Below, piece after piece: positions 11,301-22,030 of a stretch of 64,000 bases of DNA. Positions within the stretch are counted from its first letter, which is position 1. Every line of letters starts with the position of its first letter. The position numbers were made by a program, and so were the translations under genes. The notes under the pieces are model-generated. The model did not search any database and was not told the origin of the DNA. It saw only the letters and a list, made by a program, of their open reading frames with translations. This stretch comes from Miscanthus floridulus (taxonomy: Eukaryota > Streptophyta > Magnoliopsida > Poales > Poaceae), in contig NC_089581.1 in the NCBI RefSeq assembly GCF_019320115.1, forward strand, positions 69,482,485-69,546,484, in the 5' to 3' direction.

Positions 11301-14300
11301 TAAAACTCTTCTTCAGAACCGACTGCTTGGATCGGTGGAATTTCATAATCAGCAACTCTAAGGAACTCTTTTTCCCAAACTTCTCCTGATATGCATTTAG
11401 TTCGCTCATAAGTATCTGATTCTGCCGATGCGATGATATAAGAAGAATCACCAGGGACAAACTCAATCTTATCCCCAATCCACTGTATGAGGCATTGATG
11501 CATTGTAGAAGGAACACAACAATTAGCATGAATCCAATCCCTCCCTAGAAGCAGATTATATGCACCCTTGCCATTAATAACAAAGAACGTCGTCGGCAAG
11601 GTTTTACTGCCGATGGTCAATTCAACGCATACTGCCCCTTTAGCCGGTGACACATTGCCTTCAAAATCCTTCAGCATCATATCGGTTTTGGTCAAGTCTT
11701 GATCTCCCTTACCAAGTTTCCGATACATCACATAAGGCATAATATTAATCGCAACCCCTCCATCGATAAGTATCTTAGATACAGGCTGCCCATCAACTCT
11801 GCCTTTCACAAACAAAGCCTTAAGATGCTGTCTCTCGTCATCGGTAGGTTTCTCAAAAACAGCCATCATTGGATCTAGTGTCAACTGAGCTACTTGATCA
11901 GAGAGAACAACTTCTTCCTCATTATCAGATAGTGCCAAAAACTCCATCGGCAACATGAATACCATATTAACATCTGCCGATGGACCCTTATTTTTGTGTT
12001 TTACCTGCCACTGCTGATGACCAGACCTCTCATTGGAGGAATTTTCCTCTCGGTATAAATCCTCTTGATGCTCACGTTGCATCCTCCTTTTCTGTGTCTT
12101 TGTCAGACCCTCCGGGCACCATCGAGGAAACTTGGTTTTCCAAACCGGCTGATAACAGGTCCTAGTTGATTCTACACGGCGTATATTAGGGTCCCTGTAG
12201 AATATTTCTTCATCGGGAACTCTTGCGTTTGCCATCTCCTCAAGCTCCTCTTGATTCCTTGGAAAATATCCAGCACGTTTACCAAGCCTCTCATGTACAC
12301 TAAGTCTGCCCCCCAGCCGATCATGCACTGATGCTCTGCCTTTGATCGGCTCATTGATAAATAAACCCTGATTGCCAGGTTGAAACCTCCTTTCTGACCG
12401 ATTGACCCCATAATAACCATTGCACTCAGGGTAATTTTCAACAGTTGGCAATTTAATACCTTCTTCCCAGCAATAGATGAAAAACGGGCACCTCCAATGA
12501 TCTTTATGCCGATACCATTCTTCCTGACGTCTCTCTTCTTGCTGTTGTCGATATCGGTCCTTACGCTGACACCAACCCTCCTGCTGCCTTCGATGGGTAA
12601 TCATAATGCCAGGTCGAGGAGGGTTTTTGGAACTACTGCTTTCTCCTAGCAAACCCTTACTTTTTGCATCATCGGTAGTTATCCGATGTTGGGGATCCAC
12701 TGATGCGTTTTTCTCAGCAGCCTCTGACGTCAATACCTTGGTCTTCCCTTTGGCCTCCAACATATTTGCTAGAAAAGGGTGTTGATCAATTTTCATCGGC
12801 TTCTGGGCCTTGGAAGTACCAAACTTAATTCTCCCAGATTCAATAGCCGATTGTAACTGTTGCCTGAACACCTTGCACTCATTTGTACTGTGTGAAGTTG
12901 CATCGTGCCATTTGTAGTACAAGATCTTCTTCAACTCTTCTACCGATGGGATCACATGATTAGGTGATAGCTTAATTTGGCCCTCTTGAAGCAGAAGATC
13001 AAATATCTTGTCAGCCTTGGTGATATCAAAGGTAAACTTTTCTGGCTCTTTCTGACCAAAGAGACAAGATATCGGCTTTTTATTCTTAACCCACTCAGCT
13101 AAGCCGATAACTGGTTCTTCATCAGAATCAGAATCTCCTACTTCTTCAACAAATGATACTTTTTTACTCCAATTCTTTTTAGGTTCAAAAACCCTAGTAT
13201 CTTGATCAGAGATCCTTTGCACAAGATGACTGAGGCTTTCAAACTCCTGAGAAGCATATCTGTCTTTAAGATGTGGCAATAACCCTTGGAAAGCCAGATC
13301 GGCAAGCTGCCGATCATCCAGCACCAGGCTGTAGCACTTATTTTTTACATCTCGTAGCCTTTGCACAAAGCTTTCTACCGATTCATCATTACGCTGTCTC
13401 AATTTTACTAAATCGGTAAGCTTCTTTTCATGGATTCCAACAAAGAAATACTTATGAAATTGTTTTTCTAGATCAACCCAAGTAATAATAGAATTTGGTG
13501 GTAATGAAATGAACCATGTAAATGCCAATCCAGACAAAGATCATGAAAATAATCGAACTCTTAATTCATCTCTGCTAGCTGCCTCTCCGCATTGAATAAT
13601 GAAGCGATTGACGTGTTCCATTGTTGATGTATCATCTTGCCCAGAGAATTTAGTGAAATCTGGTATCTTGTACCGATTTGGGAGAGGAATTAAATCATAT
13701 GCAGGAGGGTATGGAGTCCGATAAGAATAAGTATTGACCTTGGGCTTTATCCCAAACTGATCCTTCATAATTTCTGTTATCTTATCGGCCCAAAAAGCAT
13801 CAGCCTCCTGCTGATGAACTGGCTGAATTTCTACAGGAGGTACCTGCTGATATCCCTCCACATATCTTTGTGGCCCACGATCTCCAGCAATCGGCATATT
13901 TGCCGTTACTTGTGGTCCATTAACCTGTTGGAAAGGATTCATCGGCTGAGCTGCTGATGCTTGATTCTGGAAACCAGCTTGCATATGACCTTGTTGAATC
14001 CCTGCAACCTGCTGATTTTGCTGAACTGTATGTTGAACAGGTAACTGTCCTAACCAACCATTATTAGAACTCATCGATACAAAACTTACCGATGGCTGGT
14101 AATTTGCTGACATTGTTGGATAATTATAACCAGCTTGAGGCATGAACTGAACCCCAGTTTGACTCATAGTAGGGGCTTTCTGCTGCATCGGCAGTAAGCT
14201 TGCCGATGGACTTGAATTGGGTGTTTGAACCAAAGGCATCTGGAAACCTCCTGGAGTTGGTTGCACAGTAGTTGCTGTGGCATATTGAGGCACTTGAGCC

Positions 14301-14977
14301 ATCGGCGAAACAGCCGATGGTATAGGAGCTTTTCCTACTGCATCAAACACTTGAGGTAACCCAGGATTGAAAGTAGATGACTCCGGAGGCATACCATATC
14401 CCCACCAATTAGCAGGAATCTGGCTATTCTGAGACACAGGGCCTGACATAGTTGATGCCGATAGATCTGTATTAAGCTGAACTCGTCCTCCTGGTAGTAC
14501 CGGATCTGATCATATCGGTGTAGATTGAATATTAGGTAAGCCTGCCGATACTAGAGGAGAAGTAACTTCTGTACCCACAATGGCCGAGGGAGCCAATGGA
14601 GTATTGACAGATGCCGGCTCTGGTTGGTGATAGGCAGGCCCAACGTAATGCGGTGATGCTTGTCCTTCTTTGAGAGTTCAAACCACAGCATTATGAATAG
14701 TATTGGACAGCACATTGGAATGATTAATCAAAGCATGATTTACTGCAGAATTAACCATCTCTTGAAGTTTACTAGGATTGGAGTCAAAGGTAACCTGCCG
14801 AGGCAATGACAAATCTTGCTTCTGGATGACTTGTCCACTCTTGTTTAGGCTAAACGATCTCAGACAAAGCTGCCTGTATTCTTCTATAGCCTTTTCCATA
14901 GCCTGCCTCTGCTCTTCCTTAAGATCTTCTTCTGATACCGTGATAATGTTCCCTGAATCAATCTCGGGATTGAACAT
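11300..14977 (-). pseudogene. G1 gag-protease
   Basis: One minus-strand frame runs from the ATG at 14977 (MFNPEIDSG) to a TAA at 11300-11302. It is interrupted by three TGA stops (14678-14680, 14510-14512, 13541-13543), each plausibly a former CGA. The first 400 residues are Gln/Pro/Met-rich. The capsid-like region (13700-13200) contains FTWFISLPP and FEQ/DLEKQFHKYF-type motifs typical of the retrotransposon gag domain. A degraded zinc-finger segment lies near 12900. The aspartic protease motif LIDGG followed by INIMPY lies near 11740-11775, where Tat elements usually have DGGSAINIMPY. The last codon overlaps the pol ATG as TAATG. Confidence 0.8.
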
Positions 14978-14994
14978 ATTGATCGGATTGATTT

Positions 14995-15012
14995 GTCCCA
15001 CCGAGCGTGCCA
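14995..15012 (-). promoter_or_regulatory. G1 primer-binding site
   Basis: On the minus strand TGGCACGCTCGGTGGGAC lies seven bases after the 5' LTR. It is one base from the TGGCACGCCCGGTGGGAC type that I recall from grass Tat-lineage gypsy elements. Confidence 0.75.
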
Positions 15013-15019
15013 AAAGATG

Positions 15020-15784
15020 TGTTGATGCAAAAATGGATCTGCAAACACAAAGGGCTAATACCCGAATCGATATCCAAAGCGTGCCAGTCGATTTGACCTG
15101 TTAATCGACAAGGATGAAGATACGAGCACTTTGGTCCTGACAACAGCGATACGCCCGAAAGTCATGACCAAGAGGTACTCACGCGGAACTCAAGAATCGC
15201 CGAAGGTCGCACTAAAGCGATGCAACTCGCCGAATCAATGAGAACTCGTAAAAAGGAAAAATATGCAAATTGACAAAGTCGCCGAAAAGTAAGTAGATGC
15301 AAATAGGAGTAAAAATTGGTTTTGATATTGATTGATATATATTACATTGCCCCTCAATCTACATTTATACCCTGATCTAAAGAGACATAACCAAATACGA
15401 CTAGGACACCAAGTCCATATCTAAGGAAACACGTGACTCTTACATGAATCATACTCTAACAAATATAGAAAAGGAAATCAACTCCTATCTATTTCCTTGT
15501 CCGCCTCAATTACGATGGAATTCTCACCGACCTCCTTTCCATTAGCATACTTCCTGTTTCATCGATAGTAGTTTTCAAGCCTTCCTTCATCGGCATCGAC
15601 AATAACATCTCCAACCTTATCGGCAACGCCCGAGTCTAAATCAACCTTTCCATCGATCACCACCATTCATCGGCAACCATCTTTACAAGCTGATTTTCAT
15701 CGGCTGTCAGCGTATACAGTAACTTTCCTCCTGCCAATTATCCCACTCTGATCATTTTGACACGTGCAAAAAATGATGTCAACA
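15020..15784 (-). repeat. G1 5' LTR
   Basis: Full-length match to 3459-4223 with about 18 substitutions and no indel seen. Most differences are C/T or G/A, as expected from deamination of methylated cytosine. It abuts the PBS on its left side (minus-strand orientation). Confidence 0.9.
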
Positions 15785-15978
15785 AACTTAGTGTAGTGAC
15801 ATAGCCATTATGTAGATAGAAACTATAGAAACTAGAATTGTGGTGGGTGGCTTACATTTTTAGTAGGCTAGCGCAACACTTGCTTCGCCTCATAATTGTC
15901 TAACTAGTTTGATTAAGTGTTGTTGTAGATTTTTTTAATAGGCTATTCATCCCCCTCTAGCCATTAGGACCTTTCAAG

Positions 15979-15991
15979 TGGTATCAGAGCC
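15979..15991 (+). promoter_or_regulatory. Primer-binding site of SIRE A
   Basis: TGGTATCAGAGCC lies two bases after the LTR end. It matches the 3' end of plant initiator methionine tRNA, the usual primer of Copia elements. Related sites follow the LTRs of SIRE B (25565) and SIRE C (62851). Confidence 0.85.
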
Positions 15992-16033
15992 GAGGTCACC
16001 GTGATTTGAGGCTTAACAACCTTCGGTGTAAAA

Positions 16034-17887
16034 ATGGCTCAAATCAACAACACCAAGAAACCACCCTAATTTGATGGCTCAAACTATCCCTATTAGAAGG
16101 CTAAGATGACAACTTATATCAAGTCAATCAATAGGAAGGTTTGGAAGGTAGTAGAGACCAAGGTTGAGATTGATGATGAAGAGGCTCTCACCGCCACCAA
16201 AGAGATGTTACTTCAAAACAATGACATTGCTCTTAGTGCCATCCATGATGCTTTGGATGAGAGAACATTTAAACAAATCAAGAACATTGAGAGAGCTCAT
16301 GAGGCATGGAAGAAGTTGGAGGAATCATTTGAGGGCACTCAAGCCATAAAGGGTGCAAAGGCATACATTCTCAAGAAAAAGTTTGCAAGCTTCAAGATGA
16401 AGAAGGATGAGAGTGTGCCAGAGATGTTTCATAGGCTTCATGTGCTTATCAATGATCTCAAAGCACTTGGAGAAGAGGTGAAGGACAAGGACTTCTCCCA
16501 TAAGTTCTTGAGATGCTTACCTTCAAGATTTGGCATATTAGTCACTATTCTAGTGAGGAGTGGTTTGGACACCATGACACCAAACCAAGTGTTGGGAGAT
16601 ATAATGACCGATGATACATATAGAGATGATGATGATGAGAAGGAAGAAAAGAAGGAGAAGAAGGATGAGAAGAAGGATGACAAGAAGAAGAGTGTGGCAT
16701 TCAAGGCCACATCATCCAAGGGCAAGGCAAAGCAAGATACATCAAGTGAAGATGATGGTTCATGGGATGATGATGATGATGATGAGAAGATAGCTCTCTT
16801 TGTCAAGAGATTTGGCAAGTTCATGATGAAGGACTACCGTGCTAGAAGGAAGAAATCTTCATCTAAGAACTAGGAAGAGTTAAGAAGGTGCTTCAATCAT
16901 GGAAGCAAAGATCATCTTATTGCTCAATGTCCATACAATAGTGACAAAGATGATGACAAGAAGAACAAGAAGAAGGACAAGAAGGAAAAGAAAGAGAAGA
17001 TGGACAAGATGACATTCAAGAAGAAGAAGGGTGGTTCATATGTAGTCACTTAGGATAGTGATGCTTCCTCAAGTGATGATGATGATGATAGTGATGATAA
17101 CAAGACCACTAAGAAGAAGGTTCTTACAAGCATTGCTATCAATGAGAAGCCTTCTCTCTTTGAATCTTCATCATGCTTCATGGCTAAGGCCACTAAGGTA
17201 CAATCTTATGATGATGAAACTGATGAAGAATATGATGATGAAAATAAACATGAAAATGAAAATGATAGTGATAGTGATAATGATGAACCCACTAAAGATG
17301 AATTATTTGACATGCTAGAAGATGCTAAAGAACACTTTGATATCAAGAGAAGAGAATGCAAAAGCTTGCGTAAGGAACTAATAGCCCTTAAGCAAGCCTT
17401 TGATGAGCTCAAAGCATCTCATGAGAGGCTAGATGAAGCCCATGAGAAGCTTGGCAAGGCTCACAAGAAGTTTGAAAAAGCTCATTCCACTTTGCTTGAT
17501 GAGCAAAACAAAAAGAAGCATGTTGAGACTTGTGATGTAGGCTTAACTTGTGATATAATTGATGAATCATTATCTATGCCTATCATTGTTGCTCCCGCTA
17601 ACCCTTCTTGTAGTACTTCTACTTTCACCTCATCTAGTAGTGTTGGTTTCACTTGTGATTCCTCACTAATGGTTGAGAATGAGACCCTCAAGAAGGAGGT
17701 CAATAAGCTCACTAACACCTTAGCTAAGGCCTATGGTGGTGAGGATCGCTTGCTTATGTGCTTGGGTAGCCAAAGATCTTCTCTCTACAAAGAGGGATTG
17801 GACTATACCCCCAAGAAAGGCAAGGCAGCCTTTGCTCCTCACAAGACTAGTTTTGTGAAGAACAATGATTGGTTTTGCACTAGTTGC
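16034..17887 (+). pseudogene. SIRE A gag polyprotein, stop-ridden and truncated
   Basis: The ATG at 16034 follows the PBS by 43 bases and begins a recognisable Copia gag. An N-terminal FDGSNY-type segment precedes a UBN2-like alpha-helical capsid region (16106-16600), Lys/Asp-rich low complexity, a degraded zinc knuckle near 16890-16930 in which the second Cys is His, and a long coiled coil (17180-17720). One frame runs throughout but is broken by stops at 16067, 16094, 16871 and 17051. The frame ends in a CTSCK motif at about 17887, where it meets G2 sequence, so the C terminus is missing. It is not functional. Confidence 0.75.
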
Positions 17888-17889
17888 AA

Positions 17890-18260
17890 GCGGAGCATCG
17901 GGGGTGCTGACCGTGGTGGGGACACACCATCCGCACCTGGACTTTGCCACCATCTGTAGTGGATATGCTAAAGGCATGAGCATGGCAGACATCCAGTCGA
18001 TCGGGGAGAGCTTGCTGCCGTACGCACGGTCGGTGGCAGACCAAGTCTCCGCCGAGTGGGTGATGGACGTCCACCGTGAAGACCTAGCCAAAAGCGCGCG
18101 TGGAGAGGATGCTATAGAGCTTTTAGATGGCGTAGAGCCTGGGTCAAAGGTGAATGTCGCCCCGGTCTTGGCCGAGCCGGATGCTGTGCTGTCGGGAAGT
18201 GAGCAGCTCATGCCTTCGTCGGTTGCACCATCGTCGGATGTCGTCGGGCCAGCCCAGTAG
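17890..18260 (+). pseudogene. C-terminal fragment of the G2 antisense ORF
   Basis: The frame reads THHPHLDFATICSGYAKG and VADQVSAEWVMDVHRED, then an acidic tail ending at TAG 18258-18260. The pattern resembles C termini of grass proteins usually labelled putative gypsy-type transposase, encoded antisense to gag-pol in large grass gypsy elements. The N-terminal part is absent because the junction with SIRE A falls at about 17890. The codons used are much more GC-rich than in G1's antisense gene. Confidence 0.5.
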
Positions 18261-19348
18261 CATGTAAAAATAATAGTAGTTTAGTGGAAGTAGATAGTTT
18301 TTAAGTTTGTGGGGGAAGCCCCTGTATAAAACGTTCGTGTGCTTAACAGTTATAATGGTATTTTGTTTTCTGTGATGGAGTCACTCTGTTTGGGGAAGCT
18401 TGTTCCCCTTCGTTCCTTAGTTTTCCCTTAGCATAATTTTGTTTTTTAGTTCTTTCTTTCTCTTACCTGCCTGTTTGTTCCATAGGTTGTGACCTTGTGA
18501 GCCCAGGGCGTGGCCTGCGAGGCTCAGCTGTTCGTAACCATAGGAAAGAGTGGGGTGTGATCAGTCAAAATTTTAAAGCAAAGCTACGTAAGGTAAATTA
18601 AAGGAATGAACTACCCCTTCGTTAGGGTAGGAAGGAATTTCTCCATACAACAGTAAACAAAACAGAGAGGTAGTAGTGCCCCCTAGTGGAGCCCCCGAGC
18701 GCCCTGAGTCGAAAAACATTTAGGTCGGGGTGCTCTTACAGGAGCGTACGTTAAGTAAATAATGGTAAGACTGAAACTTAGGGGGAAAGAAAATGACGTA
18801 GTTGTTCCAAGGTGCTTGGTGAGAGCGTCGTCGTCGTTATCGTTCAGTCGGTAGGCGTCCGATCGGATCACTTCATCCTTTAGTCATCTGGATCCCTATC
18901 CGCTGCGCCCCCTTCTTCGGCCACTGCCTCTTCTCCTTTTTCTTGGCCTGCCAGCCTACCTCAGCAGGCGCTTGAGGAGCAGGTAGTCCTTGTAGAAGTG
19001 GTTCATGGGGTAGTCATGGTTGGTGCATGGACTCTCCATGAGCTCGTGGAAGTGGTCGGAGGGGCCCTACTGGGATGGCGTGCCTGCATGATCAGCCATG
19101 GCGACCAACACGGAGTTGGCCGGTTGGCAGCGATTCTTTCTATTCTTTTTTCCCCTCTGAGTGGAGGGGCCCTCGTCTTGATCCTGGTGCTTGGCCTTTC
19201 TTTTGCCATGGCGTCCGTTGAAGCGCGGTGGGAACGGTGCTTGCTGGAGGTGTTGGGCGAAGGTCGGTGGCCCTGGGCTATCAGGGCTAGGACTCCGGTC
19301 GATGCCGCGCGTGCCTCGGTTCGGTCCGAGGCATGTGTAGATGGGTAG
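18261..19348. other. G2 internal non-coding sequence
   Basis: Between the antisense ORF stop and the gag fragment. It looks like the trailer of the antisense transcript (T-rich, 18290-18480) followed by GC-rich sequence with no convincing frame. Pol would be expected here in an intact element and is missing. Confidence 0.4.
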
Positions 19349-20059
19349 TCAACATAGAGCGGTCGTCAAGTCAAGATGAGGTGCCGTTGTGGCTTCCTGT
19401 GCCACACTTCGTGGTTGTGAAGGTGATAGGGCATAGTGCCCCATCTGCTGCGTCTCTGTTCCCCGGATGGGGAGCGAGGTTGTGAGTCGGCGTCGCGATA
19501 TGGAGCTCTCCGCTTGTTGAACGGCAGTGGTCTCCACCAATGCCCGGAGGTTCCGGTGGATCACCTGTTCGCGAGGGTCGTTCGTCTCGGACAAGCTATG
19601 CAGGAGCATTACCGTGGCGGCAATGTTCTGGCTGGCCCGAGCGAACTGTGGGGGATTGGTTCCCCTATACGGGGTGTTGCGCTGGACCCGACGGGCGTGA
19701 CCCCGGGCGCCGTTCACTGGTCTATGCGCGCAGGGCGCAGCGTGGTGCGCCGAGCATGCTGGAGTAGTTGGTGGCTGATGCGGCCACTGTCGTTGTAGAT
19801 CCTCCCTGTGCTCGTGCATGAGCTCGGGGGTCTCTACATGAGGGCCCGGAGGGGTGTGAGTCCGTGCAGACTCCGTTACCCCTGGCGGTAGTTTCGGAGC
19901 GTCCATCATAGCGCACTCGTGGGACGGACGGTGGCTTGGTGCCACATCGCTGATGCTGGAGTCGTCACTCCCAACATCGTCGTCCATGAAGTCAAGATAG
20001 CTAGGACCATAGCCCTCCATCCCCATGAGTTCAGATGTGAGAGGGGGCGGCATCGGCAT
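19349..20059 (-). pseudogene. G2 gag N-terminal fragment
   Basis: A 236-residue minus-strand frame. The segment SQNIAATVMLLHSLSE...RNLRALVETTAVQQAESS resembles the N-terminal gag of grass gypsy elements, where a helical block ending VQQAESSASRR is common. The upstream Met-Pro-rich leader (MPMPPPLTSELMG) lies about 500 bases from the PBS. The frame ends without any capsid core, so it is truncated. Confidence 0.5.
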
Positions 20060-20553
20060 CCGCTAGAGCCCCCGAGCATACGCGTCCATGGGAGACACGA
20101 GGCCATAGGAGAACCGGTCGTATGGCGGCTACGATGGGGACAACGGTAACCCACCGGGTATTTGGCGGAAGATAGAACGTAGTAAGTAAATAATAGCATG
20201 TATATTACTCACAACGGGGTTTAAGCAGAGAGTTTGCTCGGAATGAAGCACAGATGTCGAGCCATTGATGTCGCACGTCCTAGAGTCGAAGGAGGGCGCC
20301 CCTTCGATGGGTGCCAGAGCATGCGCCTTCTCACAGACGTGGAGTATGCTGAGCCGGTCGGCGATGAAGTCTAGGCTTCTAAAGCGGAAGGCCTAGGAAG
20401 GCTCAAAGACGGGTGGAACCCACATCTCGGTGGGCGAGAGTGCGGGAAATTCCATCGAGCCGAAGCGAATCGTATCACCCGAGCCTGCCATGGTGGGGGT
20501 GGCGGAAAAATGGGCCATCTGATTACCAAAAAAGTGTTGAACGTACAGCGTCT

Positions 20554-20571
20554 TCCCCACGGACGGCGTCA
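20554..20571 (-). promoter_or_regulatory. G2 primer-binding site
   Basis: On the minus strand TGACGCCGTCCGTGGGGA, one base from the TGGCGCCGTCCGTGGGGA type seen in grass gypsy elements, two bases from the LTR edge. Confidence 0.7.
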
Positions 20572-20573
20572 AC

Positions 20574-21816
20574 TATCGGTATAGAAAGTGACCAACTAGT
20601 AAATATTTGTAGTTTTGCTGCACGTTGTGATCGGAGGTGGCCTAGCACTTAATGACACGGGATTTATACTGGTTCAGGCAACGTGCCCTACGTCTAGTGT
20701 GGGTCGGTCAGTGACTTTATTCCTGAACCCAGGTGCTCGAAGTCTGTAGTGGGGTTACAAACGAGAGAGAGAGAGAGATGGGGTGTCCGATCGGTCCGGT
20801 CAGAAGGGCCTTGATCGATAGGAGCTATGCTATGAACGAAGTGTCCAAGCGTGTGCTTGAGGGGTTGCGAGTTATCGATCTAATGAACTTGAACTTGAAG
20901 AAGTCGACTTGGGTTAACTGCCTGTGTTTGGAGGGAGCACATCCCCTTTTCTAGAAGAAGGGGATGGCTTTACAAGTGAGAGGGAGAGAGAGTATGGACG
21001 TTTCTAAGCCTTGTTGCCCACGCCAACAGGGATGGGATAATGGTGGGCGCCCACAATACTGTTGATGTCACTGCAGAATGTCAGGTACATGTGGGAGGTT
21101 GAGCTGCTTTCTTCAAGACTGGAGGACGTCGGTACCTGCAAAAATGTTGTCTCACCGACTAGAGGCATGGTTGTACCATGTTCACCTGGTACGGTGAATT
21201 CTGGCACCCATAATACTATTGATGCCTAGAGGCACATGGGGGGTCTTACTGTATGGGTGTTTTGACCGGCGCCTACAATACTGTAGAGGTAAATGTTGGC
21301 GCCTATAATACTATTTGTGGCAGGGCGGTTGTAAAGTACTGTTCCGTAGGGTATGGTCCCTGGTACCATGGTTTGACTTGCGAGCCCTGTCTTGCCTTCC
21401 TTCATATGCCTTCTGGTTCTTTCCGAGCGGGCATCCCCGGTCGGATGGCCCCAGTCAGTTCTGGTGCGCCAGTCGGAGAATAGCGATGGGTAGGGTTTTC
21501 TATGAACCCGGTCGGAGACATGGGGTTGGAGTTGGAGGCGGTCCTTGGGTCAGGCTTTCCGAGTGGAGGTTGTGTGAAGGCAGCCGGGGCCTGACGCTAG
21601 CGCTCCAATCAGAGAGGCCGTTCGGAGTTGGCCTGAGCCTGAGCTAGTGCTCCGGTCGGAAAGATGGGCCAAAGGCGGCCAGGGCCTAAAGCGAGTGCTC
21701 TGGTCTATTGAGTTTAGACTCTTAGGCCAGTCCAGAAGAAAAAAAGGCCATCCTCCTAGGCCGAGCCCTGGCATAGAAGCCGGTCCCCGAGGGACCCTGG
21801 GTTTATGAACCCGACA
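20574..21816 (-). repeat. G2 5' LTR
   Basis: The left edge reads TATCGG, probably TGTCGG with one transition, directly beyond the PBS. The right edge ends CCGACA at 21811-21816, completing a TGTCGG...CCGACA inverted repeat. The right boundary is less certain than the left because no second LTR is available for comparison. It contains a short (GA)n tract at 20762-20778. Confidence 0.55.
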
Positions 21817-22030
21817 AGAAGACAAAGCTTACAGAAGTTAGAACTAGAAGACCTCTGTGATCTCCTCTATGTTCCTATTATCTAGCCTTGATTGTGAAGT
21901 TGGGATAAGTTAGATTTGATTATTCTCACACACGTTTCCTCAAGTTTGATATAAAACTAGGTACTCCTGATGAAGTGCTACATCAATATAATATCCGTAC
22001 GCTTGTGGATTATTCTGTGTGTATTAATTT
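21817..22030 (+). other. Possible gypsy LTR tail before the Helitron gene
   Basis: The phrase AATATCCGTACGCTTGTGG (about 21992-22010) resembles the LTR tail at about 58255-58280, which precedes an Athila-type PBS. No PBS is seen here. Low-confidence fragment. Confidence 0.25.

Larger units (their letters stand above)
3459..15784 (-). mobile_element. G1: complete Ty3/gypsy Tat/Retand-type retrotransposon with antisense gene
   Basis: Both 765-bp LTRs are present, flanked by a perfect 5-bp duplication AACTT (3454-3458 and 15785-15789) inside the SIRE A LTR. In element orientation (minus strand) the order is 5' LTR, PBS, gag-protease, RT-RNase H, second RNase H, integrase, an antisense spliced gene, polypurine tract and 3' LTR. 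The PBS type, the additional RNase H and the antisense ORF next to the 3' LTR fit the Tat lineage (RIRE2/Grande/Retand relatives). By eye I count about 18 mismatches between the LTRs, mostly transitions, which implies recent insertion. Gag-pol carries three TGA stops and one or two single-base shifts, so this copy is not autonomous now. Confidence 0.88.
1653..15976 (+). repeat. SIRE A 5' LTR, split by gypsy element G1
   Basis: The LTR begins TGAAAGGTC at 1653 and ends GACCTTTCA at 15976, a perfect 9-bp terminal inverted repeat of TG...CA type. Without the G1 insertion and one copy of its AACTT duplication it is about 1.99 kb (1653-3458 plus 15790-15976). Its opening is nearly the same as the LTR that starts at 63224. 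The 2140-2690 stretch carries many copies of a GGACG/CGTCC motif. Confidence 0.8.
1653..17889 (+). mobile_element. SIRE A: 5' part of a Sirevirus-type Copia retrotransposon, truncated in gag
   Basis: A 5' LTR (1653-15976, interrupted by element G1) is followed at once by a methionine-initiator-tRNA type PBS and a gag frame. No protease, integrase, RT or 3' LTR follows. The element stops at about 17.89 kb, where the sequence changes abruptly to gypsy element G2. Sirevirus (SIRE/Maximus) affiliation is inferred from the PBS, the UBN2-type gag with acidic and Lys-rich low-complexity tracts, and strong similarity to SIRE B, C and D in this window. Confidence 0.75.
17890..21816 (-). mobile_element. 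G2: internally deleted Ty3/gypsy element (Tat/RIRE-like), left end missing
   Basis: In minus orientation it has a 5' LTR (20574-21816), a PBS (20554-20571), an N-terminal gag fragment (20059-19349), no recognisable pol, and the 3' part of an antisense ORF (17890-18260, +). This is the same layout as G1 with pol deleted. No 3' LTR or TSD is visible; the left edge collides with SIRE A gag at about 17.89 kb. Confidence 0.6.

Noticed and set aside
16438..17412. Ser-rich frames on the minus strand opposite gag; similar ones at 26194-27186
   Set aside because: Antisense shadows of Lys/Asp/Glu-rich gag low-complexity tracts.
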